Below the pieces are notes generated by a model. It made no database searches and was not told the origin of the DNA. It saw only the letters and a program-made list of their open reading frames with translations. 64,000 nucleotides of DNA. It comes from Pontibacter korlensis (GTDB lineage: Bacteria > Bacteroidota > Bacteroidia > Cytophagales > Hymenobacteraceae). The position numbers were made by a program, and so were the translations under genes. The stretch is taken from the NCBI RefSeq assembly GCF_000973725.1, contig NZ_CP009621.1, forward strand, positions 1,555,501-1,619,500, written 5' to 3'. Shown piece by piece: positions 49,772 to 58,801 of this stretch; position 1 is the first letter of the stretch, and every line of letters begins with the position of its first letter.

Positions 49772-50533
49772 ATGCGGTATTTTTTAGAGATAGCTTACGA
49801 TGGAACACGCTTCCACGGCTGGCAGGTACAGCCAAATGCACTTTCGGTGCAGGAGGTGCTGGAGGACTGCTTAAAGAAAGTGCTTCGTGAGCCTATAAAT
49901 ACCACAGGCAGCGGCCGCACGGATACGGGGGTGCACGCCAGCCAGCAATTTGTGCATTTCAACTCTACGCAGCAGCTGGATCCGCAACACACCGTATATC
50001 GCCTCAACCGTATCCTGCCAGACGATATTTCAGTTGTCAATCTATATGGGGTACAGGATGACGCACACGCTCGTTATGACGCCTTTGCCCGTACCTATCA
50101 CTATTATATCACGCTGCGCAAGAATCCATTTAAGCGCTATCATGCCTGGTATCATAGCCGCCCTCTGGATATGGAGAAAATGAACGAGGCCGCTGCTATA
50201 CTCTTGAACTATGAGGACTTTACCACTTTTAGTAAGGTGAAGGGTGATACTAAGCACTACCGTTGCAATATGTATGAGGCTGTTTGGCAGCAGGAGGGAG
50301 AGGAGCTGATGTTCACCATTCGTGCAAACAGATTTCTACGAGGCATGGTGCGCCTCGTAGTGGGTACGCTGGTAGATGTAGGCCGCGGTAAGCTGACGGT
50401 GCAGGAGTTTGAACAGATAGTGGCAAGCCAGGACAGGAAACGGTCTAGCGGAGCTGCTCCCTCAGAAGGGTTGTACCTGGCAAAAGTAGAGTACCCGCCT
50501 GAGCTTTTTATAGAAAATAAGGAGCAAAGGTAA
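49772..50533 (+). CDS. truA: tRNA pseudouridine(38-40) synthase
   Basis: TruA modifies uridines 38-40 in the anticodon arm. The 253-residue protein has the motif GSGRTDTGVHASQQ (residues 47-60) with catalytic Asp51, the AYDGTRFHGWQVQP start and FLRGMVRLVVGTLVDVGRG near 197-215. ATG 49772 is chosen because an upstream in-frame ATG at 49730 lies inside the preceding terminator hairpin. A -7 box sits directly in front of it. Confidence 0.95.
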   Translation: MRYFLEIAYDGTRFHGWQVQPNALSVQEVLEDCLKKVLREPINTTGSGRTDTGVHASQQFVHFNSTQQLDPQHTVYRLNRILPDDISVVNLYGVQDDAHARYDAFARTYHYYITLRKNPFKRYHAWYHSRPLDMEKMNEAAAILLNYEDFTTFSKVKGDTKHYRCNMYEAVWQQEGEELMFTIRANRFLRGMVRLVVGTLVDVGRGKLTVQEFEQIVASQDRKRSSGAAPSEGLYLAKVEYPPELFIENKEQR

Positions 50534-50716
50534 GTTAAGCCCAACCTGGAGAAGGCTGTAAGGCATAGGTTCTCGTGCAAATAGCCGCAGAAAGTATAAA
50601 CCAGCTTTGCAATAGCCATTACTGCTGGTAACTAAAAATCCTGTGCCAAAACCATTAACTTTACAATCGGTTAAGACTAGGCGCACGTACAGAAGAAACT
50701 GTGCGAAGAAGCGTTT

Positions 50717-50724
50717 TACTTTTG
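50717..50724 (+). promoter_or_regulatory. -7 element upstream of the MdlB-like ABC gene
   Basis: TACTTTTG lies 23 nt before the TTG start at 50748; no -33 TTG at the right spacing was found. Confidence 0.4.
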
Positions 50725-50747
50725 CCACTTAAAGCTGATATATCCTT

Positions 50748-52517
50748 TTGGAAGATACACCTAAACATTCTGGTAAAGTTTTCGACTCAGACGTGCTGAA
50801 GCGGCTTTTCACATTTGTAAAGCCCTATGTCAAGACGTTTTACTTTATCATTGTCCTGACTTTCGCCTCGGCCGTACTGGCAGCTGTGCGTCCCTTCCTG
50901 ATTCAGTACACTGTTGACCACGAGATACTGAACAATGATTGGGAGGGCCTGAACCGCATGTTCGTGATTCTGGGTGTGCTCCTGGTGGTTCATGCCATTG
51001 TGCAGTACCTGCACACTTACTTTGCCGGTTGGCTGGGGCAGCATGTGGTGCGCGACATCCGCGTAAAGCTCTACCGGCACATACTGGACCTGCGCCTCAA
51101 GTTCTTCGACCGTACGCCTATCGGCACGCTCGTTACCCGCAACGTGTCCGACGTGGAGACATTGTCGGATGTATTTAGCGAGGGTTTGGCGGCTATGATC
51201 GGTGATGTCCTGCAGCTAGTGTTTATCTTAGGCTTCATGTTCTACATCGACTGGGAACTAGCTCTGGTGAGCCTCTCTACATTCCCGCTTATGGTAATCA
51301 GTACCTATATCTTTAAAGAGAAGATCAAGACGACTTTCCAGGAGGTGCGCACGGCGGTAGCCCGGCTTAACTCCTTTGTGCAGGAGCATATTACCGGGAT
51401 GAGCATTGTGCAGATCTTCACGAATGAAAAGCGCGAGATGGAGAAGTTCCGTGAGATCAACAAGGAGCACACCCGTGCCAACATTCGCTCTGTGCTGTAC
51501 TATTCAGTATACTTCCCGATAGCAGAAATTATTGGTGCTGCAGGCTTAGGTCTGTTGGTTTGGTATGGGGCTTATGGAGTGATAGAAGATGACATCACCT
51601 TGGGTACACTGATGGCCTTCATCATGTATATTCAGATGTTCTTCCGGCCTATCCGTATGATTGCAGACCGCTTCAATACACTTCAGTTAGGTGTGGTGAG
51701 CACCGAGCGCCTCATGCGCCTGCTCGATAGCAAGGAAATGATCTCGGACAACGGTAACTATGCTCCGGAGAAAATAAAAGGCAATGTACGCTTCGAGAAC
51801 GTGTGGTTTGCCTATAAGGATGAGGACTGGGTGCTGCGCGATATTTCTTTTGATGTTAAAGCTGGTGAATCAGTGGCTTTTGTAGGTGCTACAGGCGCCG
51901 GTAAAACCTCAGTTATCAACCTACTCAACCGCTTTTACGACATAAACAAAGGCCATATTATAGTAGATGGACACGACCTGCAGGAGTATGACCTGAGCGT
52001 GCTGCGCCACCATATTGGCGTGGTGCTTCAGGATGTGTTTCTTTTCTCCGGAACAATAGCCGATAACATCAGCTTGGGTAACAAAGCCATTACAGAAGAG
52101 CAGATGTGGCACGCTGCCGACCTGGTGGGGGCACGCAAGTTTATAGAGCGTTTGCCAGGCGGACTGCATTACCAGGTAATGGAGCGCGGAGCAACCCTTT
52201 CTGTGGGCCAGCGCCAGCTGATTTCCTTTGTGAGGGCTATGGTATACAACCCAGAGATCATTATTCTGGATGAAGCCACCTCTAGTGTAGACTCTGAAAC
52301 TGAAGAACTGATACAGTACGCCATAGACCAGCTGATGCATGGGCGTACTTCTATTGTTATCGCACACCGCCTCAGCACTATCCAGAAGGCGGATAAAATT
52401 ATTGTGCTGGATCGCGGCGAGCTGAAAGAGATGGGCAACCACGAGGAGCTGTTAGAGAAAAACGGCTATTACGCCCAGCTCTACCAGATGCAGTACAAGA
52501 ACATGATCGATTTATGA
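50748..52517 (+). CDS. ABC exporter half-transporter, canonical ATPase-site type (MdlB/YheH-like)
   Basis: The 589-residue protein has a six-helix type-1 exporter membrane domain (about residues 15-330) and an ATPase domain with Walker A GATGAGKTS at 380-388, LSVGQ at 484-488 (LSVGQRQL rather than LSGGQ), Walker B IIILDEATSSVDSETE with a catalytic Glu, and switch His IAHRLST. The LSVGQ variant is typical of MdlB/YheH halves of heterodimeric exporters. Start is TTG 50748, with no upstream ATG. It overlaps the next gene by ATGA. Likely partner: the 54308-56092 protein. Confidence 0.9.
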   Translation: MEDTPKHSGKVFDSDVLKRLFTFVKPYVKTFYFIIVLTFASAVLAAVRPFLIQYTVDHEILNNDWEGLNRMFVILGVLLVVHAIVQYLHTYFAGWLGQHVVRDIRVKLYRHILDLRLKFFDRTPIGTLVTRNVSDVETLSDVFSEGLAAMIGDVLQLVFILGFMFYIDWELALVSLSTFPLMVISTYIFKEKIKTTFQEVRTAVARLNSFVQEHITGMSIVQIFTNEKREMEKFREINKEHTRANIRSVLYYSVYFPIAEIIGAAGLGLLVWYGAYGVIEDDITLGTLMAFIMYIQMFFRPIRMIADRFNTLQLGVVSTERLMRLLDSKEMISDNGNYAPEKIKGNVRFENVWFAYKDEDWVLRDISFDVKAGESVAFVGATGAGKTSVINLLNRFYDINKGHIIVDGHDLQEYDLSVLRHHIGVVLQDVFLFSGTIADNISLGNKAITEEQMWHAADLVGARKFIERLPGGLHYQVMERGATLSVGQRQLISFVRAMVYNPEIIILDEATSSVDSETEELIQYAIDQLMHGRTSIVIAHRLSTIQKADKIIVLDRGELKEMGNHEELLEKNGYYAQLYQMQYKNMIDL

Positions 52518-53032
52518 AAAAGCTATTCTACGTAATGGCAGGCTTTGCCACTATCCTGCTGGTGCTTTATACCTACTTGGGTGGGTTTGCTGCTCCTGAT
52601 GTAAGCGTTACTACCTCTGAGACCATGTATGTGGCTGGTGTTCCGTTTGAGGGTTCTGTGAAGGATGAGAAACTGCAAAATGCTTTTAAGACATCTGCTG
52701 AAGTGCTAAAGAGCGGTGGCCTGAGCGGTACCTTGAGTAACATCTACTATAACGACCCCGAGAAGGCCGGCGACAGCATCCGTGCCTTTATTGGCGTTAT
52801 TATACCGGACTCAGCTGCTCAGCTGCCGGAGGGGTATGAGCTGCGCACAATACCTGGAGGCCGTAAAGTCGTGCGTGCCGAGGCCAATGCTAACATGGCA
52901 CTGCTGCCGCGAAAGCTGTATGCCGCCGCGTTCGACTATGCGAAGGAGGAGAAGTTGAAGCTGGAAGAGTTCTACGTGGAGTGGTTCCCGGCGGAAGACC
53001 GAGGTGTGCTGGAGGTGCCGGTGAAGCAATAA
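52514..53032 (+). CDS. membrane-anchored GyrI-like (effector-binding fold) protein
   Basis: The 172-residue protein has an N-terminal hydrophobic segment at about 6-24 (YVMAGFATILLVLYTYLGG) and a soluble part resembling the GyrI/SOUL effector-binding fold (VTTSETMYVAGVPFEGSVKD, GELRTIPGG-type KVVRAEAN, FYVEWFPAEDRGVLEVPV). The fold binds hydrophobic small molecules in transcription activators. Its 4-nt overlap with the ABC gene suggests a joint role, for example sensing an exported compound. Assignment is by pattern and moderate. Confidence 0.68.
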   Translation: MKKLFYVMAGFATILLVLYTYLGGFAAPDVSVTTSETMYVAGVPFEGSVKDEKLQNAFKTSAEVLKSGGLSGTLSNIYYNDPEKAGDSIRAFIGVIIPDSAAQLPEGYELRTIPGGRKVVRAEANANMALLPRKLYAAAFDYAKEEKLKLEEFYVEWFPAEDRGVLEVPVKQ

Positions 53033-53125
53033 AGACCTGCTTGCAAGTATAGATTTATACTATATCTTTGGGAGATGGGCAGGTCGCAGAATGGCACACA
53101 AACCCCATAACCACAGTTTACTATT

Positions 53126-53737
53126 TTGGGCAAGAAAGCAGAGGCTAAAAAAGAGCTGATTTTAGAAGCAGCAAAGAATGTGTTTGGCAGGTTGGGCTAC
53201 AGTAAAGCCACCCTCGACGACATTGCTGCGGCCATTGGCATGAAAAAGCCCTCGCTGTATTACTACTACAAAAGCAAAGAGCTGCTCTACATAGAGGCCT
53301 TCTCGCAGGAATGGAAAGCCCGCCTTTCGTACATAAAGCAACTGGCAGAGCATGAACATAACCCGCATAAGCGCCTGCTGCTCTATATCCAATCCTCGCT
53401 GCGCTATTACCAGGAGATCGTTTCAGAGCATACTATCTCTATAAAAGTGCTGATTGAAACACGTACTATGTTTCAGGAGCTGTTCCGGGAATCGCGGGGG
53501 AAAGAGGCTAACTACTACGCCACAGTGATAAAAGAAGGGATAGCCAAAGGCATGTTCATACCTTGTGAGGCTGAGCGTGTAGGCTACTCTATGATGGTGG
53601 TAAAAGACCTGATCCAGTTCGAGGAGTTTCAGCGGGCTGATTTCCACAAGCTCCCCTCTATCGACTTTGAGAAAATTGAGCGGGACGTGTTATACACCAT
53701 CAATCTCATACTTAACGGCATCGCAGTAAGAGCATAA
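53126..53737 (+). CDS. TetR/AcrR family transcriptional regulator
   Basis: The 203-residue protein has a TetR HTH at its N-terminus (residues 9-55, ILEAAKNVFGRLGYSKATLD, AAIGMKKPSLYYYYKSKELL) and a helical ligand-binding C-terminal domain without cysteine pairs. The start is TTG 53126 (MGKKAEAKKE): any later Met would cut into the HTH. It could control the neighbouring ABC/GyrI genes, which would be typical for TetR near exporters, but this is inference. Confidence 0.9.
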   Translation: MGKKAEAKKELILEAAKNVFGRLGYSKATLDDIAAAIGMKKPSLYYYYKSKELLYIEAFSQEWKARLSYIKQLAEHEHNPHKRLLLYIQSSLRYYQEIVSEHTISIKVLIETRTMFQELFRESRGKEANYYATVIKEGIAKGMFIPCEAERVGYSMMVVKDLIQFEEFQRADFHKLPSIDFEKIERDVLYTINLILNGIAVRA

Positions 53738-53761
53738 AAAAGCGACACATTACTGTGTCGC
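53736..53761 (-). terminator. terminator overlapping the XRE-like gene end
   Basis: GCGACACA (53742-53749) and TGTGTCGC (53754-53761) form an 8-bp stem with a 4-nt loop, then TTTTTT on the minus strand. The minus-strand stop codon of the XRE-like gene falls in the loop, so the terminator stem is partly coding. Confidence 0.8.
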
Positions 53762-54160
53762 CTTCAGTTGGTCTAGCTTCGCTTTCAGCGCGTCTATATC
53801 TGGTTTGTGTCCTTTGGCCACTTCAGCGGCATCGAGCTCAATCAGCATGTTTTTCATCTGCTGCAGGTAAGCAGCCTTATCTTTCTTCAGGCAGCCTTTA
53901 TTTCCGTCCTGGCAATGTCCGTCTTCATCCATTGGCTTAAACATACTGCCTTCGCCGTAAATAAGCCACTGTGGGTTCAGATCCTCGAAGTTTTTTACAA
54001 TAGCCACAAGCTCATCTAGCACAATGTTGCAGCCATTTATAATGTGGTTAAGGGTTGTTTCGTCCGCTCCGGTTATGGATTTCAGGTCTTCCATTTCCAG
54101 TTCTTTCAGGTTAGTGTAGAACCTGAACCTTTTGCCGATTTGCTGTAAGTCGATAGCCAT
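53750..54160 (-). CDS. XRE-like HTH protein of the Bacteroidota small-repressor type
   Basis: The 136-residue protein has an N-terminal part LKELEMEDLKSITGADETTLNHII reminiscent of an HTH and then VKNFEDLNPQWLIYGEGSMF near 55-74, a motif that follows XRE helix-turn-helix domains in many Bacteroidota repressors. A Cys-containing GHCQDGNKGC segment (about 81-90) and a helical tail follow. DNA binding is plausible but not certain. The gene lies between the TetR gene and the second ABC gene, convergent with the TetR gene. Confidence 0.6.
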   Translation of the reverse strand: MAIDLQQIGKRFRFYTNLKELEMEDLKSITGADETTLNHIINGCNIVLDELVAIVKNFEDLNPQWLIYGEGSMFKPMDEDGHCQDGNKGCLKKDKAAYLQQMKNMLIELDAAEVAKGHKPDIDALKAKLDQLKATQ

Positions 54161-54307
54161 ACACAGGGAGTTTAGTGGGTTTTTAGGTATTAGTAAATTT
54201 GCTATACGTAAGCATAACAGATTACGAACTAAAAAAATCCCACAACCTACTTTTGGTAGGCCTATATAGCCTCAGAAATGGCCAACGACCTATAAAAGTT
54301 GGCAGGC

Positions 54308-56092
54308 TTACTCGGAGTCTTCCTGCTGCAGCTGCCGCTCGTATAGCTGTTTGTACAGGCCTTCCTGGTTTATCAGCTCATCGTGCGTGCCGTGCTGCAC
54401 GATCACTCCATCATCCAGTACCAAAATACGGTCAGCCAGTTTTACCGACGACACTCTATGCGAAATAATGATGCTGGTGCGGTTTTGCATGATACGACGC
54501 AGGCTGTTCAGAATGGCATTTTCTGTTTTAGTATCTACAGCTGAGAGCGAGTCGTCCAGGATAAGTATACTTGGCTCCCGTACCAGTGCCCTTGCAATGG
54601 ATACCCGTTGCTTTTGCCCGCCTGAGAGAGTAATGCCGCGCTCGCCCAGCTTCGTGTTAAATCCTTCCGGGAAGCGAGCAATGTTCTCATAGACATCGGC
54701 ATCTTTGGCAGCCTGCTCCATTTGCTCTTCGGTTATACTTGGCAAACCAAAGCCGATATTATTGCGGATAGAGTCAGAGAACAGGAACACATCCTGCGGC
54801 ACATAGCCTATCTGACTGCGTAGAGTATCGAGGTTGTAATCGCGCACATCTACCCCATCTATCAAAATACGGCCGCTGGTGGCGTCGTACATGCGCGGCA
54901 GTAGGTTTGCAATAGTGCTCTTGCCCGAGCCGGTATTGCCGATCACAGCCAAGGTTTCGCCGTGGTTAATATTAAATGATACCCCCTTCAGCGCATGTAT
55001 GCCTGTGTCTGGGTAAATAAAGTCAACATTTTCGAAGCGGATGTCGCCTACTATGTCCTTGCTGATGTTTTCACGGGAAACAATATCGTTTTTAGTGTTC
55101 AGGAACTCGTTAATGCGCTCCTGCGAGGCGGCAGCACGCTGCACCAAGCTGGCCGTCCAACCCAAAGAGGTAACAGGCCAGGTAAGCATGTTCACGTAGA
55201 TGATAAATTCGGCGATATTACCCGTGGTGATGCTTCCGTTGATTACCTCCTGTCCACCAATATAAACTGTTATAATCGTGCTCAGACCTACCAGGAACAG
55301 CACCAGTGGGAAAAACAGCGAGTTTACGAAGTTCAGCTCCAGCGATTTGTCCTTATAGGTGTTGCTGGCCGTGTTAAACTTGCTGTGCGAATCATCCTCT
55401 CGCACAAACGACTTAATTACTCTAATTCCGGAGAAGGCTTCCTGCACAAACGTGTTAATGCCTGAGAGGCTGCGTTGGATCTCGTCGGATTTGCGCTGGA
55501 TAATGTTGTTTACATAGTAAATGCTGATGGCAAGTATAGGCAGCGGAATCAGGGTATACATGGTCAGCTTAACGTTTACCGACAGCATGTAAGGGATTAC
55601 CATCAGGAAAAGGATCACCAAGTTTATGCCATACATAATAGCTGGCCCTAAGTACATGCGTACACGGCTCACGTCTTCAGAGATGCGGGCCATCAAGTCG
55701 CCCGTGTTGTTCTTGCGGTAAAAGCTCAGCGGCAGGCTCTGGTAGTGCTCATAGATCTCATTCTTGAGGTCATTCTCTATCAGGCGGCTCATTACAATGA
55801 TGGTCTGGCGCACGAAGAACAGGAACACGCCTCGCAATAGCGCCATTAGCAGGATGATTACGCCGTACACCAGTATACTCCTGGCGAACACATCGTACAC
55901 CAGTTCCTGCTGCGCCATGCCTTTAAATAAACCATGCAGGTTTATGCCCTCTTTAATCAGGTTAAAGGCATAGCGAACAACCTGGGCTGGCAGAATCTGG
56001 AAAAAGTTGGAAATAATAGTAAACAGGAGTCCCAGCAGGAGCCTGTACTTGTACTTGAGAAGGTATTTATTTAGATATCGTAACGATTTCAC
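54308..56092 (-). CDS. ABC exporter half-transporter, degenerate ATPase-site type (MdlA/YheI-like)
   Basis: The 594-residue protein has a six-helix exporter domain (about 15-330), Walker A GNTGSGKST at 385-393, LSGGQKQRVSIARAL, and Walker B ILILDDSLSAVDTKTE in which the usual catalytic Glu is Asp514. That Glu-to-Asp change marks the noncanonical subunit of heterodimeric exporters (MdlA, YheI/BmrC, TM287-like). The switch His is kept (ISHRVSS). The likely partner is the 50748-52517 protein, encoded 1.8 kb away on the other strand. Substrate unknown. Confidence 0.88.
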   Translation of the reverse strand: MKSLRYLNKYLLKYKYRLLLGLLFTIISNFFQILPAQVVRYAFNLIKEGINLHGLFKGMAQQELVYDVFARSILVYGVIILLMALLRGVFLFFVRQTIIVMSRLIENDLKNEIYEHYQSLPLSFYRKNNTGDLMARISEDVSRVRMYLGPAIMYGINLVILFLMVIPYMLSVNVKLTMYTLIPLPILAISIYYVNNIIQRKSDEIQRSLSGINTFVQEAFSGIRVIKSFVREDDSHSKFNTASNTYKDKSLELNFVNSLFFPLVLFLVGLSTIITVYIGGQEVINGSITTGNIAEFIIYVNMLTWPVTSLGWTASLVQRAAASQERINEFLNTKNDIVSRENISKDIVGDIRFENVDFIYPDTGIHALKGVSFNINHGETLAVIGNTGSGKSTIANLLPRMYDATSGRILIDGVDVRDYNLDTLRSQIGYVPQDVFLFSDSIRNNIGFGLPSITEEQMEQAAKDADVYENIARFPEGFNTKLGERGITLSGGQKQRVSIARALVREPSILILDDSLSAVDTKTENAILNSLRRIMQNRTSIIISHRVSSVKLADRILVLDDGVIVQHGTHDELINQEGLYKQLYERQLQQEDSE

Positions 56093-56142
56093 TGTCAGAA
56101 CTTGAAGCCTTTGCGCTTTTACGTAGAGATAGCGCGTACAAA

Positions 56143-56172
56143 TTGAAATAAAAGAAAAAAGAATTACTTTTG
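56143..56172 (+). promoter_or_regulatory. promoter of the leucine dehydrogenase gene
   Basis: TTG at 56143-56145, a 19-bp spacer and TACTTTTG at 56165-56172 fit the Bacteroidota consensus; the ATG is 73 nt downstream. Confidence 0.75.
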
Positions 56173-56245
56173 CAGCGCGAAACGGGAAGGGTCATTGGTG
56201 CCTCCCTCTTCACAAAGATAGAACAACCCCTAATCAAAACTATCA

Positions 56246-57346
56246 ATGGTGGAATTAAAAGAAGTTGAAGTAAAAAAAGACAAATCAGTCTTTGATCAGA
56301 TATCAGAACACAATCACGAGAAAGTTGTTTTCTGCCACGACAAAGAAACTGGATTGAAAGCCATCATCGGCATCCACAATACAGTGCTTGGCCCGGCGCT
56401 GGGCGGTACCCGCATGTGGGCGTACGCATCTGAGGCGGAGGCCTTGGACGATGTGCTGCGTCTGTCTAGAGGCATGACCTACAAGGCTGCTATCTCTGGT
56501 TTGAACCTGGGTGGTGGTAAGGCGGTTATCATCGGTGACGCCAAAAAAGATAAAAATGAGGCTTTGCTTCGCAGATTCGGCCGTTTTGTGAAGAACCTGA
56601 ATGGTGCTTACATTACTGCAGAAGACGTAGGCATGACTACAAAAGACATGGAGTTCATTCGTATGGAAACGGAGCACGTGTCTGGTCTGCCTGAGTCTAT
56701 GGGCGGTGGCGGAGATCCTTCTCCGGTAACAGCTTATGGTACCTATATGGGTATGAAGGCTGCTGCAAAAAAAGCGTTCGGCTCTGACTCACTGGAAGGC
56801 AAGAAAATCTCTGTTCAAGGGGTTGGCCACGTAGGTGGTTACCTGGTAGAGCTGCTTGCTAAAGAGAACGCTGAAATCTTCATCACTGATATTTATGAAG
56901 ACCGTTTGCGTGAAGTATCAAACAAATATGGCGCAAAGGTGGTTGGCATGGACGAGATCTATGATCTTGACGTGGATATCTATGCTCCATGTGCATTGGG
57001 GGGTACCATCAACGATAATTCACTGAGCCGCCTGAAGTGCCAGGTTATTGCAGGTTCAGCTAACAACCAGCTGCGTGATGAGCATGTGCATGGCCCTGCT
57101 CTGATAGAGAAAGGCATCGTTTACGCTCCTGACTTCCTTATCAATGCTGGTGGTTTGATCAACGTTTACTCTGAGCTGATTGGCTATAACCGCGAGAGCG
57201 CTTATGCGCAGACAGAGCGTATTTACGGCTACACGCTGGATATTTTCGAGCTTGCTGAGAAAGAAGGTATCCACAACCAGGCTGCTGCCGTGAAAATGGC
57301 TAAGAAGCGTATCGAAAGCATTGGCCGAGTTCGCTCAACTTACTAA
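56246..57346 (+). CDS. Glu/Leu/Phe/Val dehydrogenase, leucine dehydrogenase-like
   Basis: The 366-residue enzyme is an amino-acid dehydrogenase that interconverts branched-chain amino acids with 2-oxoacids using NAD. Motifs are PALGGTRMWAYASEAEALDD near 49-68, SGLNLGGGKAVIIGD near 86-100 with the catalytic-site Lys, and the Rossmann VQGVGHVGGYLVELL near 189-203 (GxGxxG). The size and the GLNLGGGK loop match leucine dehydrogenase rather than glutamate dehydrogenase. It probably feeds branched-chain fatty acid precursors or leucine catabolism. Confidence 0.92.
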   Translation: MVELKEVEVKKDKSVFDQISEHNHEKVVFCHDKETGLKAIIGIHNTVLGPALGGTRMWAYASEAEALDDVLRLSRGMTYKAAISGLNLGGGKAVIIGDAKKDKNEALLRRFGRFVKNLNGAYITAEDVGMTTKDMEFIRMETEHVSGLPESMGGGGDPSPVTAYGTYMGMKAAAKKAFGSDSLEGKKISVQGVGHVGGYLVELLAKENAEIFITDIYEDRLREVSNKYGAKVVGMDEIYDLDVDIYAPCALGGTINDNSLSRLKCQVIAGSANNQLRDEHVHGPALIEKGIVYAPDFLINAGGLINVYSELIGYNRESAYAQTERIYGYTLDIFELAEKEGIHNQAAAVKMAKKRIESIGRVRSTY

Positions 57347-57379
57347 GCTAACAGCAATGTTATAGAATCCGTTAAAGTT

Positions 57380-57413
57380 AAAAGTGCTGCATTAACCTGT
57401 GGCACTTTTGCTT
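57380..57413 (+). terminator. weak terminator after the leucine dehydrogenase gene
   Basis: AAAAGTGC (57380-57387) and GCACTTTT (57402-57409) form an 8-bp stem with a 14-nt loop, followed by GCTTT. The T-run is short. Confidence 0.55.
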
Positions 57414-57542
57414 TACACGGTAACACAGCGGAACTATAGCCTGTCTGATCCGCTTTACAAACAGTAGGCAAAATATACTTTACCCGGCTCTAGAGCCTCA
57501 GAATAAAATTTTACCCAACACACGTTCTTTACAATAATAATT

Positions 57543-58715
57543 ATGCTCAACCGCAGAACACTACGAATTAAGGCGATGCAGGCTATCTATGCCTATCAGC
57601 AAGCCGTAGGTTCAGACTACCTGCTGGCCCTAGACCAGATAAGTGAGGACTTTGCGCCGAACCTTAACTCTATGGAGGTGCAGGACAGAAAGCTGCTAGA
57701 AGGAAAAAAGCAGATGGCCAGCCTTATGTTTAAAGAATGGCACGAGAAGCAGGAGTACGATGCAGAAGGCGCCGATAAGGATGCCATTGATGCGGTGAAC
57801 AGAGCAATTGCTTTCTACAATAACGCCGTTAAAAAAGACCTGAAGTTCTACGGCAACCAAATGCTTAACGCTGTAGAGCGTATCTACGACCACTACCTGG
57901 GTACTCTGCAGATACTGGAGGTAATCGTAAGCCTGATAGAGGAAGAAGAGGAGAAGAAAGCTAGCCGCTTCACCGCAGCCGAAGGTCCTGATACTACGGC
58001 CTTTTTGCGCAACAAAGTGGTACAGCGCCTGCTGCAAAGCAAGTCATACCAGGAAAGCATTATCCGCCGCAACATTAGCTGGGGATCGGACATCAGCGAA
58101 ATTCGCGCTGTTTATAAGAACATTCTGAAGAAAGACGAGACCTTCCTGAGTTACGTTGCCCAGCCAGAGCACACCCTGGAGGAGGACGTTGAGGTGGTCA
58201 AACATATTTTCAAAAACATTATCTTTAAAGAAAAAAACTTACAATCTTTGTTTGAGGAGCAAGACCTGAACTGGGTAGAGAACAAATCGATTGTAAGAAG
58301 CCTAGTAAACAAAACCGTCAAGATTTTTGGCGAGGAGGCCGAGGAAGATAAGCCGCTGCTGGACCTGTCGGCAAACTGGGAAGACGATAGAGCTTTCTTT
58401 GAAGATTTATACTTCCAGACGCTAGAGCAGGACGATAAGTATGAATCCATGATCGCGAGCAGCGTGAAAAACTGGGATGTAGAGCGTGTTGCTCTGCTTG
58501 ATAAGATCATACTAAAGATGGCTCTGTGCGAAATGCACATCTTCCGCAGCATACCGGTAAAGGTAACCATCAACGAATACATCGAAATCTCAAAGCTCTA
58601 CAGCACCCCTAAGAGTAAGCAGTTTATTAATGGTGTGCTGGACAAAATGGCACAGGAATTGGCAGCCAAAGGAGAAATCCGTAAGTCGGGCCGTGGTTTG
58701 ATAGACAACAAATAA
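57543..58715 (+). CDS. nusB: transcription antitermination factor NusB, long form
   Basis: NusB binds BoxA RNA with NusE in the antitermination complex used on rRNA operons. The C-terminal 130 residues carry the NusB fold (VERVALLDKIILKMALCEMHI, PVKVTINEYIEISKLYSTPKSKQFINGVLD). The N-terminus LNRRTLRIKAMQAIYAYQQA fits the family start, but a roughly 230-residue insertion lies between, giving 390 residues against about 140 in E. coli. Long NusB is usual in Bacteroidota. It heads a forward run with YtxH, isocitrate dehydrogenase, DUF1573, yajC, YbbR and coaE. Confidence 0.92.
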   Translation: MLNRRTLRIKAMQAIYAYQQAVGSDYLLALDQISEDFAPNLNSMEVQDRKLLEGKKQMASLMFKEWHEKQEYDAEGADKDAIDAVNRAIAFYNNAVKKDLKFYGNQMLNAVERIYDHYLGTLQILEVIVSLIEEEEEKKASRFTAAEGPDTTAFLRNKVVQRLLQSKSYQESIIRRNISWGSDISEIRAVYKNILKKDETFLSYVAQPEHTLEEDVEVVKHIFKNIIFKEKNLQSLFEEQDLNWVENKSIVRSLVNKTVKIFGEEAEEDKPLLDLSANWEDDRAFFEDLYFQTLEQDDKYESMIASSVKNWDVERVALLDKIILKMALCEMHIFRSIPVKVTINEYIEISKLYSTPKSKQFINGVLDKMAQELAAKGEIRKSGRGLIDNK

Positions 58716-58801
58716 GCTTACCCCAACCACAACGGCCTTTGCATCGGTTTCTCCGTAGAAGAGGAAAAATTGTACCCGAGAATAATAAGCATATAGGAAC
58801 T

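Noticed and set aside
50548..50747. Possible small RNA between truA and the ABC gene
   Set aside because: No stable terminator hairpin or conserved motif is visible; only a promoter box is supported.
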